A DNA stretch of 64,000 nucleotides from Nocardioides sp. YR527. Its GTDB lineage: Bacteria; Actinomycetota; Actinomycetes; Propionibacteriales; Nocardioidaceae. Shown here piece by piece: positions 16,956-26,462 of this stretch. The stretch covers positions 620,001-684,000 of the forward strand of contig NZ_FNFN01000002.1 of the NCBI RefSeq assembly GCF_900101045.1. Direction: 5' to 3'. Within the stretch, counting starts at the first letter, position 1. Each line of letters starts with the position of its first letter. The translations under genes were made by a program, and so were the position numbers. Below the pieces are notes generated by a model. That model had not been told where the DNA came from and ran no database searches. It saw only the letters and a program-made list of their open reading frames with translations.

Positions 16956-17954
16956 ATGCCACGCTGTATCGGCCGACTCGTCCTCGGCCTCGTCCTGGCC
17001 GTCGCCGTCCTCAACGTGCCTGCCGCGGTGACGGCACCGGCGGCGGAGGCGGCCTGTCGGCCGACGCTCAAGTCGCTGACCCTCGCCAGGAGCACCGTGA
17101 CCGGAGGCTCCTCGACCACCGCCACGATCCGGCTCAGCTGCCGGACTCCCAGGCGCGCCAAGGTGCAGCTGTGGGCCAGCACCGGCATCCGGGTCCCGGC
17201 GTACGTCTATGTCGCCGGTGGCCGGAGCACGCGCGCAGTCACCGTCCGGACCTCACCCACGACGGTGCGCAGCAGCGGCCGGGTCAAAGCGGTCTACAAG
17301 CAGGTCGTACGCCGCGCGACACTCGTCCGCACAGCCACCCCGTGCTACCCGACGCCGGTGCCGACGACCGTGGCCCTGCCCGCCTACGTCCATGCCGGGC
17401 AGAAGGCCACCGGGACCGTCACGCTCGACTGCGTCGCCAAGACGTCCCTGGCGGTGAGTCTCACCTCGAGCTCGTCCTGGGTCACGGTCCCGGGCACGCT
17501 CACGATCCAGGCCGGGCGGCGTACGGCGTCCTTCACCGCGGTCACGAAGGGGCCCGCCACCGGCACCTTGCCCGCGTTCAACGTGACGATCAAGGCGACC
17601 CGGAACCGGAAGAGCGCCACCCGGGTGATGCAGGTCAGGCCGGAGATCCGATCGTTCCGGGCCGGGGACCGGTTCACGGTGAACGAGCCGATCCTGACGC
17701 CCGACGAGACCGAGGGGAACGAGGGCTGGTTCAGCGGCACCCTTCGGATCACCCTGGACCATCCGGCACCACCGGGCGGGCTCGACGTGAAGGGCGCGGT
17801 CGTTCCCGAGGGCAAGACCTGGACCGACGTACCGATCCATCTCGACTCGTATCCGCCCGACTCCCGGGTGACCGACCACCTCACGATCACGGACTCCGCC
17901 GGCAACGTCCTGCTCCACGAGGACTTCACCTACATCGTCCATCGGGCCCCGTGA
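16956..17954 (+). CDS. secreted protein with Ig-like beta domains, function unknown
   Basis: A 332-residue protein with a clear signal peptide (basic start, hydrophobic core LVLGLVLAVAVLNV, AEA-A cleavage near residue 33). The mature part holds successive Thr/Ser/Val-rich stretches that look like two or three Ig-like or Calx-beta-like domains, with paired cysteines (ACRPT...LSCRTP; TPCYPT...LDCVAK). The last ~110 residues include NEPILTPDETEGNEGWFSG, acidic and perhaps calcium-binding. Start ATG at 16956 follows GGAGGTACCCC. I do not recognise a family. It is a monocistronic gene 75 bp after the Clp-N gene. Confidence 0.75.
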   Translation: MPRCIGRLVLGLVLAVAVLNVPAAVTAPAAEAACRPTLKSLTLARSTVTGGSSTTATIRLSCRTPRRAKVQLWASTGIRVPAYVYVAGGRSTRAVTVRTSPTTVRSSGRVKAVYKQVVRRATLVRTATPCYPTPVPTTVALPAYVHAGQKATGTVTLDCVAKTSLAVSLTSSSSWVTVPGTLTIQAGRRTASFTAVTKGPATGTLPAFNVTIKATRNRKSATRVMQVRPEIRSFRAGDRFTVNEPILTPDETEGNEGWFSGTLRITLDHPAPPGGLDVKGAVVPEGKTWTDVPIHLDSYPPDSRVTDHLTITDSAGNVLLHEDFTYIVHRAP

Positions 17955-18011
17955 GGGGGTCCCTGACGTGCCCGGGCAACACCCCTGTGGCCGAAGCACG
18001 CCAGGGACGTA

Positions 18012-18905
18012 TCAGGCCCCCATGGGCGCGAGGACGATGTCGAACCGCACCTTCGACCAGGTGCCGTCGACGACCCGTCCGTCCGGCGTCGGCGTCCCGG
18101 CGGGCTGCTGCTCGAACCGCTTGATCAGCGACTCCTTGACCCCGAAGACGGTGTCCTTCCAGCCGATCGGGTCGCCCTCGGGGAAGATGTGGGTGACCAG
18201 CGTGCGGCAGCCCTCGTGGGTGACCATGAAGTGCAGGTGCGAGGCGCGCAGCGGCGAGCGCCCGACCGCGGCCAGCATCTTGCCGACGGGGCCGTCGTCG
18301 GGGATCGGGTACGGCGTGGGCGTCAGCCCCCAGAACCGGTAGCCACCCTCGGCGTCGGTGAACAGGTGCGCCCGGGCCGCCCTCGCGCCCGCGTCGCGCT
18401 GGACGTCGTAGAGCCCGTCCTCGTCGGCCTCCCAGACCTCGATCCTCGCCCCGACCAGCGGCTTTCCGTCGGTGCCGGTGACCGTCCCGGTGACCCAGCA
18501 CGGCTCCCCCGGGGCCCCGAAGGCCATGTCCCCACCCAGCTCGATCCCTGGGGAGTCCTCCACGAAGAAGGGCCCGAAGACCGTGGCCTCGGTCGCGTCG
18601 GCGTACGCCTGGTTGTTGATGTTGATCGTCTGCATCGAGGCGCCGAGGGTGTCGGAGAGGAGGATGAACTCCTGGCGTACGTCGTCGGTGATGTGGCCGG
18701 CCGCGGTCAGGAACTCGATGGCGGCGCCCCACTCCTCCTCGGTGAGGCGTACGTCGCGGATGAAGGCGTGCAGGTGTCGGGTCAGCGAGACCATGACCTC
18801 CTTCAGGCGCGGGTCCTCGCAGGCGTCGAAGGACGCGACCACGGTGTCGACCAGGGTCTGCTCGACCGCCTGCTGCTCCGGCGATACGCCGACTACGTCG
18901 CTCAT
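18012..18905 (-). CDS. hydroxyquinol 1,2-dioxygenase (intradiol)
   Basis: A 297-residue intradiol ring-cleavage dioxygenase with the N-terminal helical dimerisation domain (residues ~1-100). Predicted Fe(III) ligands are Tyr166 (EDGLYDVQ), Tyr199 (TPTPYPIP), His223 and His225 (ASHLHFMV). The sequence closely resembles the Nocardioides simplex hydroxyquinol dioxygenase as I remember it ([20 protein letters not shown] region). It would cleave benzene-1,2,4-triol to maleylacetate, the substrate of the enzyme encoded immediately upstream. The ATG at 18905 shares one base with the stop of that gene (TGATG). It is the last gene of the operon. Confidence 0.93.
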   Translation of the reverse strand: MSDVVGVSPEQQAVEQTLVDTVVASFDACEDPRLKEVMVSLTRHLHAFIRDVRLTEEEWGAAIEFLTAAGHITDDVRQEFILLSDTLGASMQTININNQAYADATEATVFGPFFVEDSPGIELGGDMAFGAPGEPCWVTGTVTGTDGKPLVGARIEVWEADEDGLYDVQRDAGARAARAHLFTDAEGGYRFWGLTPTPYPIPDDGPVGKMLAAVGRSPLRASHLHFMVTHEGCRTLVTHIFPEGDPIGWKDTVFGVKESLIKRFEQQPAGTPTPDGRVVDGTWSKVRFDIVLAPMGA

Positions 18906-19957
18906 CAGCTCTCCTCTCCCACCCACGCCGCGGTCAGCAGCGCGGTCAGGTTCTCCTCGGTGACCGGGGTCGGGTTGTTGTCGGGGATGGCGGCCATGAT
19001 CGGGGCGACCGCCCTGGCGATGCCGTCCTCGGGCATGCCGTAGTCCTTGAGCGCCTTCGGCACCGAGAGCGCCGTGCGCAGCGCGTCGAGCCCGGCCACG
19101 GCGCTCGGCGCCCCGAAGGCAGCCGCGATCCGTGCCTCCGCCTCGGGGGCGGCCGGCGCGTTGAAGGCGAGCACGTGCGGGAGCACGACCGCATGGGTCT
19201 GGGCGTGCGGCAGGTTGAACATGCCGCCGAGCACGTGGCAGATCTTGTGGTGCATCCCCGAGCCGGCGGACGTGAACGAGACCGCCGCCAGGTAGGCGCC
19301 GTAGAGAGTCTGCTCGATCCCCTCGATGTTCGCGGAGTCAGCGGCGACCAGCGGCAGTCCGGTGGCGAGCCCTCGGATGCCCTCGGCGGCGTTGACCCGG
19401 TCGATGGGGTCCACCCGCGGACCCCACATCGCGTCGATGCAGTGAGCGAGCGCGTTCAGGCCGCTGGCGACGGTCATCTCGCCGGGCAGCGTGGTCAGCA
19501 GCGAGGCGTCGTAGACGACCGACCTCGGCAGCACGCGTGCGTCGATCCCGGTCGTCTTGGTCTCCCCCGAGGTCAGGCCCCAGACGTTGGTCGCCTCGGA
19601 CCCGGCGTACGTCGTCGGGACCGCCACGATCGGCAGCCCCGTGGTGAGCGCGACGGCCTTGGCCAGGCCGGTGGTCGAGCCGCCGCCGACGCACACCAGC
19701 GCGTCGACCGCGGCCTCGGCAGCCCGGTCCCGAGCCCGCTCGGCGACCTCGACCGGGACGTGCATCACGACCTCGTCGTGGCGCAGCGCGACCGGGACGA
19801 GATCGGTCACCCGGGTGGCGAGCTCGGCCTCGCGCGCACCGGCGACGACCATCACTCGCCGAGCCCCGAGAGCCTCGATCTCGGCTGCCACCGCAGCGGC
19901 CGCCTCGCCGGTGGCGAAGCGGACCCGCTGCGGCAGCGATTCATGCATGAACTTCAT
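18905..19957 (-). CDS. maleylacetate reductase
   Basis: A 350-residue iron-type alcohol dehydrogenase fold protein. [11 protein letters not shown] (91-101) is the NAD(P)-binding loop and [16 protein letters not shown] (114-129) is characteristic of maleylacetate reductases, as is [12 protein letters not shown]. It reduces maleylacetate to 3-oxoadipate with NAD(P)H, feeding the beta-ketoadipate route. ATG at 19957 follows a GGGGGAA ribosome site. It sits between the monooxygenase and dioxygenase genes, in reaction order apart from the last swap, so the three form one pathway operon. Confidence 0.92.
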   Translation of the reverse strand: MKFMHESLPQRVRFATGEAAAAVAAEIEALGARRVMVVAGAREAELATRVTDLVPVALRHDEVVMHVPVEVAERARDRAAEAAVDALVCVGGGSTTGLAKAVALTTGLPIVAVPTTYAGSEATNVWGLTSGETKTTGIDARVLPRSVVYDASLLTTLPGEMTVASGLNALAHCIDAMWGPRVDPIDRVNAAEGIRGLATGLPLVAADSANIEGIEQTLYGAYLAAVSFTSAGSGMHHKICHVLGGMFNLPHAQTHAVVLPHVLAFNAPAAPEAEARIAAAFGAPSAVAGLDALRTALSVPKALKDYGMPEDGIARAVAPIMAAIPDNNPTPVTEENLTALLTAAWVGEES

Positions 19958-19984
19958 GAGATTCCCCCCGCTCAGCCGGAACGA

Positions 19985-21775
19985 TCAGGCCTTGCCCAGC
20001 AGCGTCGCGACCGCCTCGCCCAGCACGGCGCCGGGGTCGTCGGGAAGCGACATGGAGCGCCAGGCGACGTGCTTGTCGGGACGGACCAGGATCGCGCCCG
20101 ACTCCTCGACCTCGCGAAGCTTGGCCCAGTCGAAGTAGAGGTCGGTCACCTCGCGGCCGGGGCCGATGACGACGGTCTGGAGCGGGATCCCGAACTTCGT
20201 CCGGGCCGCGTCCGCCGCCTCCGACCACGCCTCGCCGGCGACGCCGGTGATCAGCGTCCACTGCGTGTAGGGGGCGAGGTCGAGCATCGCGTGCTTCTCG
20301 ACGTTGTCGCCGACCCAGGCGTGCGGCAGGTGGGCGCCCGGCGAGGTCGACATCCGGTGGTAGAGGTCCTCGTCGTCGGTCGGCGCAGGCCGGGTGCCGT
20401 CGGAGACGATCGCGTCGGACTCGTAGAACTGGCCGAGCTCGACGCCGTGGGCGTTGAACTCGTAGTTCTTGCGCTCCATCGCGGTGACCAGGGCGGCCCG
20501 CTTGGCGGCACCCTCGGGGGTGTTCGCCTTGCGCTCCTCGATGGCGGCCGCCATCTCCTCGCCCTCGAGACCGACGACACCGAGCGCCTCGAAGAGCTCA
20601 CCGAACTCGCGCGCGGACTGGTTGGCGCGGGTGACGATGCGCTTGGCGACCGGGGCGCGCTCGGTGGAGTAGGACTCCAGCAGCGACGGCTCGGCGTAGC
20701 CCTGGACCACGGCGGCGAGCTTCCAGGCCAGGTTGTAGGAGTCCTGGATGGACGTGTTCGAGCCGAGACCGTTCGACGGCGGGTGCCGGTGGATGGCGTC
20801 GCCGGCGCAGAAGACGCGCCCCTTCTGGGCGTGGGTCGCGTACATCTCGTTCACGCCCCACAGCGAGTAGCCGGTCACGTCCGGCTCCAGGTCGGGCATC
20901 CCGAGCAGGTCGCGGATGACCTTGACCGCGTACTCCTCGGTCAGCTCCGGCGGCGGCTGGTTGATGTCGTAGCCCCACACGATCAGCCACTCGTCCCACG
21001 GGCGGACCATGCGGACCAGGCCGGTGCCGATGCCGCCGACGTTCGAGCCCGGCTGGATGACCCAGTAGAGGACGGAGGGGCGGTGGTCGACGAGCTCGGA
21101 GAGGTCGGCCTTGAAGGTGATGTTCATCGACCCGGCGATGTCCATCGCGCCTTCGAGCGGCAGGTCGATGTCGGCGCCGACCTGGGTGCGGGCGCCGTCG
21201 GCGCCGATGAGGAACTTCGACCGGATCTTGTACTCGTGGCCGGTCAGCCGGTCGCGGGCGATCGTGGTGACGCCCTCGTCGTCCTGGGTGTGGCTGAGGT
21301 ACTCGGTGGAGAACCGCGTCTGGGTGCCGCGCTCGGTCGCGTTGCGGACCAGGATCGGCTCGAGGTACGTCTGCGGGATGTCGACGGTCAGGCACGGCGA
21401 GGCGAGCTGGTAGTCGGCCTCACGGTCGGGGCGGGTGCCCCAGGTGCGGATCCGGCCGATCTCCTCGCCGGCGATGCTCGTGCAGAAGACGGTGTCACCG
21501 ACGAGCTCGTGCGGCGTCGCGTCGGCCAGCACCTGCTCCTCGATGCCCAGGTCGCGGAAGATCTCCATCGCGCGCTGGTTGGTGATGTGTGCGCGCGGGG
21601 TGTTCGCGGTCCAGCGGTACTTCGTGATCATGATGTTGTCGACACCGAGCTCGCTCAGGAAGAGCGCGGCGGACGCGCCGGCCGGGCCGGATCCGACGAC
21701 GAGGACGTCGGTGGTCACGACATCCTCGGTCTCGGGGACCTCGGTCTCTTTCTGGCCGTCGTCGAAGACTGGCAT
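19985..21775 (-). CDS. FAD-dependent aromatic (chloro)phenol/resorcinol monooxygenase, TfdB-like
   Basis: A 596-residue flavoprotein hydroxylase. VGSGPAG (27-33) binds FAD, GADGAR (191-196) is the DG motif, and GDAIHRHPPSNGLGSN (325-340) closes the FAD site. KYRWTANTPRAHITNQRAME and VRMVRPWDEWLIVWGYDI are strongly reminiscent of 2,4-dichlorophenol 6-monooxygenase (TfdB), and length matches that family. With hydroxyquinol dioxygenase and maleylacetate reductase downstream, the likely substrate is a dihydroxybenzene such as resorcinol or a related phenol converted to hydroxyquinol; the exact substrate cannot be read from sequence. ATG at 21775 follows AAAGGTGAG. Confidence 0.9.
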   Translation of the reverse strand: MPVFDDGQKETEVPETEDVVTTDVLVVGSGPAGASAALFLSELGVDNIMITKYRWTANTPRAHITNQRAMEIFRDLGIEEQVLADATPHELVGDTVFCTSIAGEEIGRIRTWGTRPDREADYQLASPCLTVDIPQTYLEPILVRNATERGTQTRFSTEYLSHTQDDEGVTTIARDRLTGHEYKIRSKFLIGADGARTQVGADIDLPLEGAMDIAGSMNITFKADLSELVDHRPSVLYWVIQPGSNVGGIGTGLVRMVRPWDEWLIVWGYDINQPPPELTEEYAVKVIRDLLGMPDLEPDVTGYSLWGVNEMYATHAQKGRVFCAGDAIHRHPPSNGLGSNTSIQDSYNLAWKLAAVVQGYAEPSLLESYSTERAPVAKRIVTRANQSAREFGELFEALGVVGLEGEEMAAAIEERKANTPEGAAKRAALVTAMERKNYEFNAHGVELGQFYESDAIVSDGTRPAPTDDEDLYHRMSTSPGAHLPHAWVGDNVEKHAMLDLAPYTQWTLITGVAGEAWSEAADAARTKFGIPLQTVVIGPGREVTDLYFDWAKLREVEESGAILVRPDKHVAWRSMSLPDDPGAVLGEAVATLLGKA

Positions 21776-21826
21776 GTTCTCACCTTTCTGAGACCGCGGC
21801 GGGGTGTGGGATCGCAGTCTCGAAGG

Positions 21827-21857
21827 CGAGTCTTACCGGCCCGATCGGGCCACTTCA
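21827..21857 (-). promoter_or_regulatory. predicted promoter of the hydroxyquinol operon with a spacer palindrome
   Basis: On the minus strand TTGAAG (21857-21852), a 17-bp spacer and TAAGAC (21834-21829) form a plausible -35/-10 pair about 55 bp before the monooxygenase start. The spacer contains the perfect 14-bp palindrome GGCCCGATCGGGCC (21838-21851). A protein bound there would control the operon. Prediction by eye. Confidence 0.45.
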
Positions 21858-21894
21858 AAGGTGGGGTCGCGGGTTGGCGGAAATGCGTACGCGA

Positions 21895-24800
21895 CTAGCG
21901 CATCGCCGGCTTATCCACGTCGCGCGCGGTCAGGGCCACCACCGCTCGCTCGATGGGCTCGGCGCCCATCTCCCGGGCCAGTTGAAGGGCATGCTCAACC
22001 ATGGTGTCCGTCTGGCTGGACTGCCCCGTCCTCACTGTCGCCTCGGCGCAGCGCCACGAAGCGACGGCCTCTTCCCAACCCCAATGGGCGCTGATGCAAC
22101 GGTCGAGGGCGGCGTGCCAGAGATCGACCTCGTCGTCGCTTCGACGACAACGAGCCGATTCTGCCTCGAACAGCGTCCGCAGCTCGGGTTGGGCTGCGAA
22201 CGGATCCCAGGGAAGCAACTCTGCTTCCTCGATCAGCCTGTCGAGCAGGCGTTGCCCGCGACCTGTCGACCCGGTTCCCGAGGAGTCGACCGACGCCAGA
22301 TCCGCAGCGGCCCACGCACCCAACCGCAGCAGGTCGGCGGCCGTGTCTGGATCGCTGTGGTCGAGTTGGAGATGGTCGAGGACCATCTGTCCTGCCTGCT
22401 CGGGTCTGTCATGGCTAATCAAGTGCTCCGCTCGGGCTCTTGCGCCCAGCAGGCCGACCATGGATAGGAAGTCCGGGATCAGTTCCTCGGCGCGGTGCAG
22501 GTGCTGGTCCGCTTCGTCGAGTCTCCCCAGCCGGCAAGCGAGGACACAGGCCGTCAGCCTGGCGGCCACACCGGTGCTCTTGGCGAGCCGAGCGGCCAGA
22601 ATCTCCCGGAGCGAGTCGCGTGCTCCGGCCAGATCCCCTTCGCACAGGGCGGCGTCTGCAGCGATGATGGCGATCCAGGCTCCAGGGACCGGTGATCCGC
22701 GGGCGGCGACATCGCCGTAGGCCGACTGTGCCACGCGTCGAGTTTCCCCCGGCCATTGTGTGAAGGTCGTCAGCGCCCACCCGGTCTGGCCGAGCAAGCC
22801 GGGGTCGCCGATGGACAGCGCCAGTTCGTGCGCCCGCTCGGCGTCGCCCCGCTGTGACTCGTGGTACGTCGCGCGGCCGCTGCCGAACACTGCAAACGTC
22901 TGGGCTTGGAGGGCGACGGCTTGCGCAAGGTCCGTACCGCACCGGATGGCGGCCGCGAGCGCCTGCTCGGCGTGTTCAGCGGCCGCTGGCAGTCCTCGCC
23001 AAGATTCGGTCCCGGACAGGAGGCTCAGAGCCCGCACGTATTCCACGCTGTCAGGGAATGCCGACGCCAGGTCGACCGCCTCGCGGACTTCGACCATGGG
23101 CCGTTCCGAGCTGTGTCCGGAATGGAACTCCGCGTCGCACCACAGGCACAGGATCTTCGAAGCCAGGAGGGGGTGCGTGGTTCGATCAACGAGCACGCGG
23201 GCGCGGGCGAGCCAGTCATACTCCGCATCGAAGTCGCCCGTCAATGCGGCCACCTCCGCCGCACGGGTGAGCAGGAGGACGTCATCGCCGACAGCCCGCC
23301 GGGTCGGTTCACCGGCCCTCGGCAGGAGCTCGATGACGCGCCTCAGGTGGGTCAGCTGCTCGGGGAAGACGCGCAATTGCTCCGCCAGCCCGGCCGCCGC
23401 CAGCGAGCAACGGACCGCCTCATCGACGGCACCCGCCCGTTCGTGGTGCAGAGCGAGGTCTCCCCAGCGGCGCATCTCCCCGGCCCGCGAGCCACTGGGC
23501 GTGGTCAAGGTGCCGGCGATCGCCGCATGCAACGGAGCGGCCTGCCCGGGGAGGAAGGTGTCGTAGAGGACTTCGGCCACCAGCGGATGACGGAACCAGT
23601 AGCGGTCATCGCGGTCGACTGTGACCACTCCAGCGGCGGTCGCTTGCACCAGGCACCGGGACAGGTCCTGGCTGTCGAGTGCGATCAGGCCGGCCATGAC
23701 GGCGTACTCGTCGAACGTCAGCGGTCGGCCGGCGACCGAGAGCAGTCGTGCGACCTCTTGGGCGTCCTGGCCGAGCCGGCGCCACGCGGCCAGCAGTGCA
23801 TCCGCCAGGACGTCGGGGAGGGCCTCCGCAACGGCTTCACTTCCCACGTCGAGGTCCTGCGCCAGCAGCTCGGTGAAGTACGCATTGCCCAAGGACCGGC
23901 TGTAGACCGCCTCCAGCAGTTTCAGGCTCGGCGTGGCGCCGAGCAGCACCTTCAACTGCTGCTCCGTCTCCTCGACCGTCAGGCGGCGGAGCCGCAGTTC
24001 CCGGACTCCGGAGAATCTGCGAATGTCGGCCAGCCACCCGTGCAGTCGATGGCTCGGATCGAGCTCCTCGTCGCGGACCGTCGCCATGACTACGAGGTCC
24101 TGGGCATCGAAGCCTGCGATCAGGTACCCCAACAGATCCAGCGACGAGACGTCTGCCCACTGCAGGTCGTCGATCACGAGCAGAACGGGGCCGTGGGCCG
24201 CCAGCCGTACCAGGCCACGCGCCATCTCCGGAAGGAGGCGTTGGGACTCCTCGCCTGCCGCCCAAACGAGCGAGGGGAGGACCGAGTCCAGCCGTGGCGC
24301 CGCGGCCAGGAGGTCAGCTCGGGCTGTCGTCGATGCATTCGCCAACCAGGCTTCCAGGGCCATCGCGAACGGGGCGTACGGCGACGAGGCAGCGCCGAAG
24401 CGCGTACACCGGCCCCACAACACGTCGTACCCGAGATCCCGCGCCGTGTCGGCTGCCTCCATGATCAGCCGAGTCTTCCCGACGCCGGCCTCGCCATGGA
24501 CGATCACGGCGCCCGGGGAGCCGTCGACCCCTCGTCTCAGCAGCTCCCCCAGTACCTGCATCTCCTCCGCTCTTCCGGCCAGCCGACGGTCCGGGGGCGC
24601 CCCGGGACTGTGCGGGGCGGTCCGCGGCGCCCGTGGCCGGGGGGTCACGGTGACGGCAGCAGCCTTGAGGTCCGTGTCGTGGTTGAGGATGGCGGCTTCG
24701 AGCCTCAGCACCTCCTCGCCCGGGTCCAGCCCGAGCTGGTCGGACAGGAGGGCACGCAGGCGACGCAGCGCCTGCAGGGCCTCCGCCTGCCGATCGCTGC

Positions 24801-25389
24801 GATACAGGGCGAGGGCCAGCTGCGCCCATCGGTGCTCGCGCATCGGCGCAGCGTCAACCATCGATCGTGCGCGAGGGACGATCTCGCGATGGCGGCCGGC
24901 GCGAAGCTCACCTTCGATCAGCAGCTCCTCGGCGTCTTGTCGCAGCTCTTCGAGGCGCGCTGCCTCCTGCCGGCCCCGATCCCAGTCCTCGAGCTCGGGG
25001 TAGGCAGACCCCCGCCACAGACCCAACGCTGACCCGAGCAGGTCGCGCGCCGCAGCCCAGTCATCCTCGACGAGCGCCCGAGCCTGCTTCAGCAGCTCCT
25101 CGAACCGCTGGGAGTCCAGGGTCCCGGCCGGCACCGTCAGTCGATACCCGTTGGGCACGGTCCCGATCGCGTCCGCTCCCAGCAGGCTGCGCAGGCGCGA
25201 CACGCAGCCCTGGATGTTCTTGGCAAATGAAGCCGGCGGTCGATCCCCCCAGAGAATGTCGGCAAGGCGGTCGACGCTGAAGGCCTCACCCGGTGCCGTG
25301 GTCAGGGCGGCCAAGACCAACCGGTCACGGCCACCGACCCGACGCTGGTCGCCGTGCACGCTCAGTGGACCGAGCACCGCGATCTCCAC
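21895..25389 (-). CDS. SARP/AfsR-like regulator with STAND ATPase
   Basis: A 1164-residue regulator. Residues 1-95 form an OmpR-type winged helix, ~100-245 the bacterial transcriptional activation domain (BTAD); together they define SARPs. Walker A is GEAGVGKTR (299-307) and Walker B VLLVIDDLQWAD (402-413), followed by a long alpha-helical TPR-like region to the end; there is no C-terminal LuxR HTH. GTG at 25389 begins MEIAVLGPLSV, the standard SARP start. It lies directly upstream of, and on the same strand as, the hydroxyquinol operon (120-bp gap). SARPs usually run antibiotic clusters, so control of an aromatic catabolic operon would be unusual. Codon use looks less GC-biased than neighbours by eye. 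Confidence 0.9.
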   Translation of the reverse strand: MEIAVLGPLSVHGDQRRVGGRDRLVLAALTTAPGEAFSVDRLADILWGDRPPASFAKNIQGCVSRLRSLLGADAIGTVPNGYRLTVPAGTLDSQRFEELLKQARALVEDDWAAARDLLGSALGLWRGSAYPELEDWDRGRQEAARLEELRQDAEELLIEGELRAGRHREIVPRARSMVDAAPMREHRWAQLALALYRSDRQAEALQALRRLRALLSDQLGLDPGEEVLRLEAAILNHDTDLKAAAVTVTPRPRAPRTAPHSPGAPPDRRLAGRAEEMQVLGELLRRGVDGSPGAVIVHGEAGVGKTRLIMEAADTARDLGYDVLWGRCTRFGAASSPYAPFAMALEAWLANASTTARADLLAAAPRLDSVLPSLVWAAGEESQRLLPEMARGLVRLAAHGPVLLVIDDLQWADVSSLDLLGYLIAGFDAQDLVVMATVRDEELDPSHRLHGWLADIRRFSGVRELRLRRLTVEETEQQLKVLLGATPSLKLLEAVYSRSLGNAYFTELLAQDLDVGSEAVAEALPDVLADALLAAWRRLGQDAQEVARLLSVAGRPLTFDEYAVMAGLIALDSQDLSRCLVQATAAGVVTVDRDDRYWFRHPLVAEVLYDTFLPGQAAPLHAAIAGTLTTPSGSRAGEMRRWGDLALHHERAGAVDEAVRCSLAAAGLAEQLRVFPEQLTHLRRVIELLPRAGEPTRRAVGDDVLLLTRAAEVAALTGDFDAEYDWLARARVLVDRTTHPLLASKILCLWCDAEFHSGHSSERPMVEVREAVDLASAFPDSVEYVRALSLLSGTESWRGLPAAAEHAEQALAAAIRCGTDLAQAVALQAQTFAVFGSGRATYHESQRGDAERAHELALSIGDPGLLGQTGWALTTFTQWPGETRRVAQSAYGDVAARGSPVPGAWIAIIAADAALCEGDLAGARDSLREILAARLAKSTGVAARLTACVLACRLGRLDEADQHLHRAEELIPDFLSMVGLLGARARAEHLISHDRPEQAGQMVLDHLQLDHSDPDTAADLLRLGAWAAADLASVDSSGTGSTGRGQRLLDRLIEEAELLPWDPFAAQPELRTLFEAESARCRRSDDEVDLWHAALDRCISAHWGWEEAVASWRCAEATVRTGQSSQTDTMVEHALQLAREMGAEPIERAVVALTARDVDKPAMR

Positions 25390-25489
25390 GTCACAACTGT
25401 CGACCGCGTCAGAGCGAGCGTCAAGCCGGCTCGGTCGGCACCTTGAGGAGTGGTCTGACCGAGAGCGGCGGCTACGAGCGGGGCGACAA

Positions 25490-26341
25490 CTAGCGCGAGA
25501 GCCAGTCGAGAACCGCCTTGATGGTCGAGTCCGGCTTCCGGGCCCACTTGAAGTGGTCGATGCCGGGTTCGTCCAGGTGCACGCGGGCGACCTCGAGCCC
25601 CGGCATCCGGCGGTGGATCTCGTCGACCGTCTCGCTGGGTGCCAGCCAGTCGCCCTCGATGGACACGATCAGCGCGGGCTTCTCCAGGGCGCGCATCAGC
25701 GGCGTGACGTCGCGGGACGGGCTGCCGAGGCGGAGGCGCCCGGTGCGGGCGTACCGGGCCCACTCCCTCATCAGGGTGCGGGCCTCGCGGCCGGCGAACT
25801 TGAGCTGCTTGCCGGGGAAGTGGCCGACGACGCGACCGACCAGGCCCATCGCCTGGCTGGCGACCAGGAATCCCGGGCCGTAGTTGCGCCAGTAGGGCGT
25901 CTGCGAGGCGACATAGATCAGGCCGGCGACCCGGTCGGGGTGCAGTGCCGCGTAGGCGCTGGCGGCCTGGCCGCCGAGGCTGTGCCCGAGGACGTACGTC
26001 GCCCCGGCCGAGGCCGGGATCAGCTCGCCGATGCGGTCGACGGCGGCGGCGATGTCGTCGACGAGGTCGGCGTAGCCGAAGTCGTAGGACCAGCCAGCGA
26101 CGCGCCCGCCGAGCTCCTCATGGCCACGCTGCTCCATCCGGCCGACGTTCATCCCCGCCTCCGCGAAGGCCACGATCAGCTTGTCGTAGTAGCCCGCCGG
26201 CATGCCCATCGCGGGCACGACCAGCAGCGTCGGCGCCTCGGGGTCCGCCGCACGGACCACGGTCAGCGTGAAGCTGGTGCCCTCGGGGCGCTCGATGCCG
26301 TACGCCTCAGGGGTGGTCGTGGGGGACGAAGTCTCAGTCAC
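25490..26341 (-). CDS. alpha/beta hydrolase
   Basis: A 283-residue hydrolase. GHSLGGQAA carries the nucleophile Ser (GxSxG), preceded by LLVVPAMGMPAGYYDKL (oxyanion region) and MEQRGHEELG. A late Asp (IEGDWLAP) and His (GIDHFKWARKP) complete the triad. Substrate unknown. The start is taken as the GTG at 26341 (VTETSSP), since the frame upstream lies in the divergent promoter region and has no family resemblance. It is divergent from the SnoaL/epoxide hydrolase operon and shares its two operator-like sites. It is the first gene upstream of the SARP gene, same strand, about 100 bp apart. Confidence 0.87.
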   Translation of the reverse strand: MTETSSPTTTPEAYGIERPEGTSFTLTVVRAADPEAPTLLVVPAMGMPAGYYDKLIVAFAEAGMNVGRMEQRGHEELGGRVAGWSYDFGYADLVDDIAAAVDRIGELIPASAGATYVLGHSLGGQAASAYAALHPDRVAGLIYVASQTPYWRNYGPGFLVASQAMGLVGRVVGHFPGKQLKFAGREARTLMREWARYARTGRLRLGSPSRDVTPLMRALEKPALIVSIEGDWLAPSETVDEIHRRMPGLEVARVHLDEPGIDHFKWARKPDSTIKAVLDWLSR

Positions 26342-26392
26342 CCGGGCAATGTTACCCGCCAGTAAGGCGAGGGGTTCACTTCGTCGAGATTC

Positions 26393-26410
26393 TGGACTTG
26401 TGGGTCCAAA
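26393..26410 (-). promoter_or_regulatory. operator-like site A
   Basis: On the minus strand TTTGGACCCACAAGTCCA. It shares TTTGGACC-N4-AGTCCA with site B 17 bp away in the opposite orientation, and the same plan as a site before the TetR gene at 33778-33795. Confidence 0.65.
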
Positions 26411-26427
26411 TTTCGCGGAGCATCCTG

Positions 26428-26445
26428 TTTGGACCAAGTAGTCCA
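26428..26445 (+). promoter_or_regulatory. operator-like site B
   Basis: TTTGGACCAAGTAGTCCA, an inverted repeat (TGGAC-N6-GTCCA), ends 17 bp before the SnoaL-like gene start and just upstream of its AGGAAAGGA ribosome-binding site. Fifteen of 18 positions match site A. Confidence 0.65.
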
Positions 26446-26462
26446 CACAGGAAAGGAATCTC

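Noticed and set aside
25389..25489. SARP-type 11-bp repeats upstream of the first SARP gene
   Set aside because: GTCA/GTCG motifs are present but spaced 9, 9 and 12 bp, not 11.
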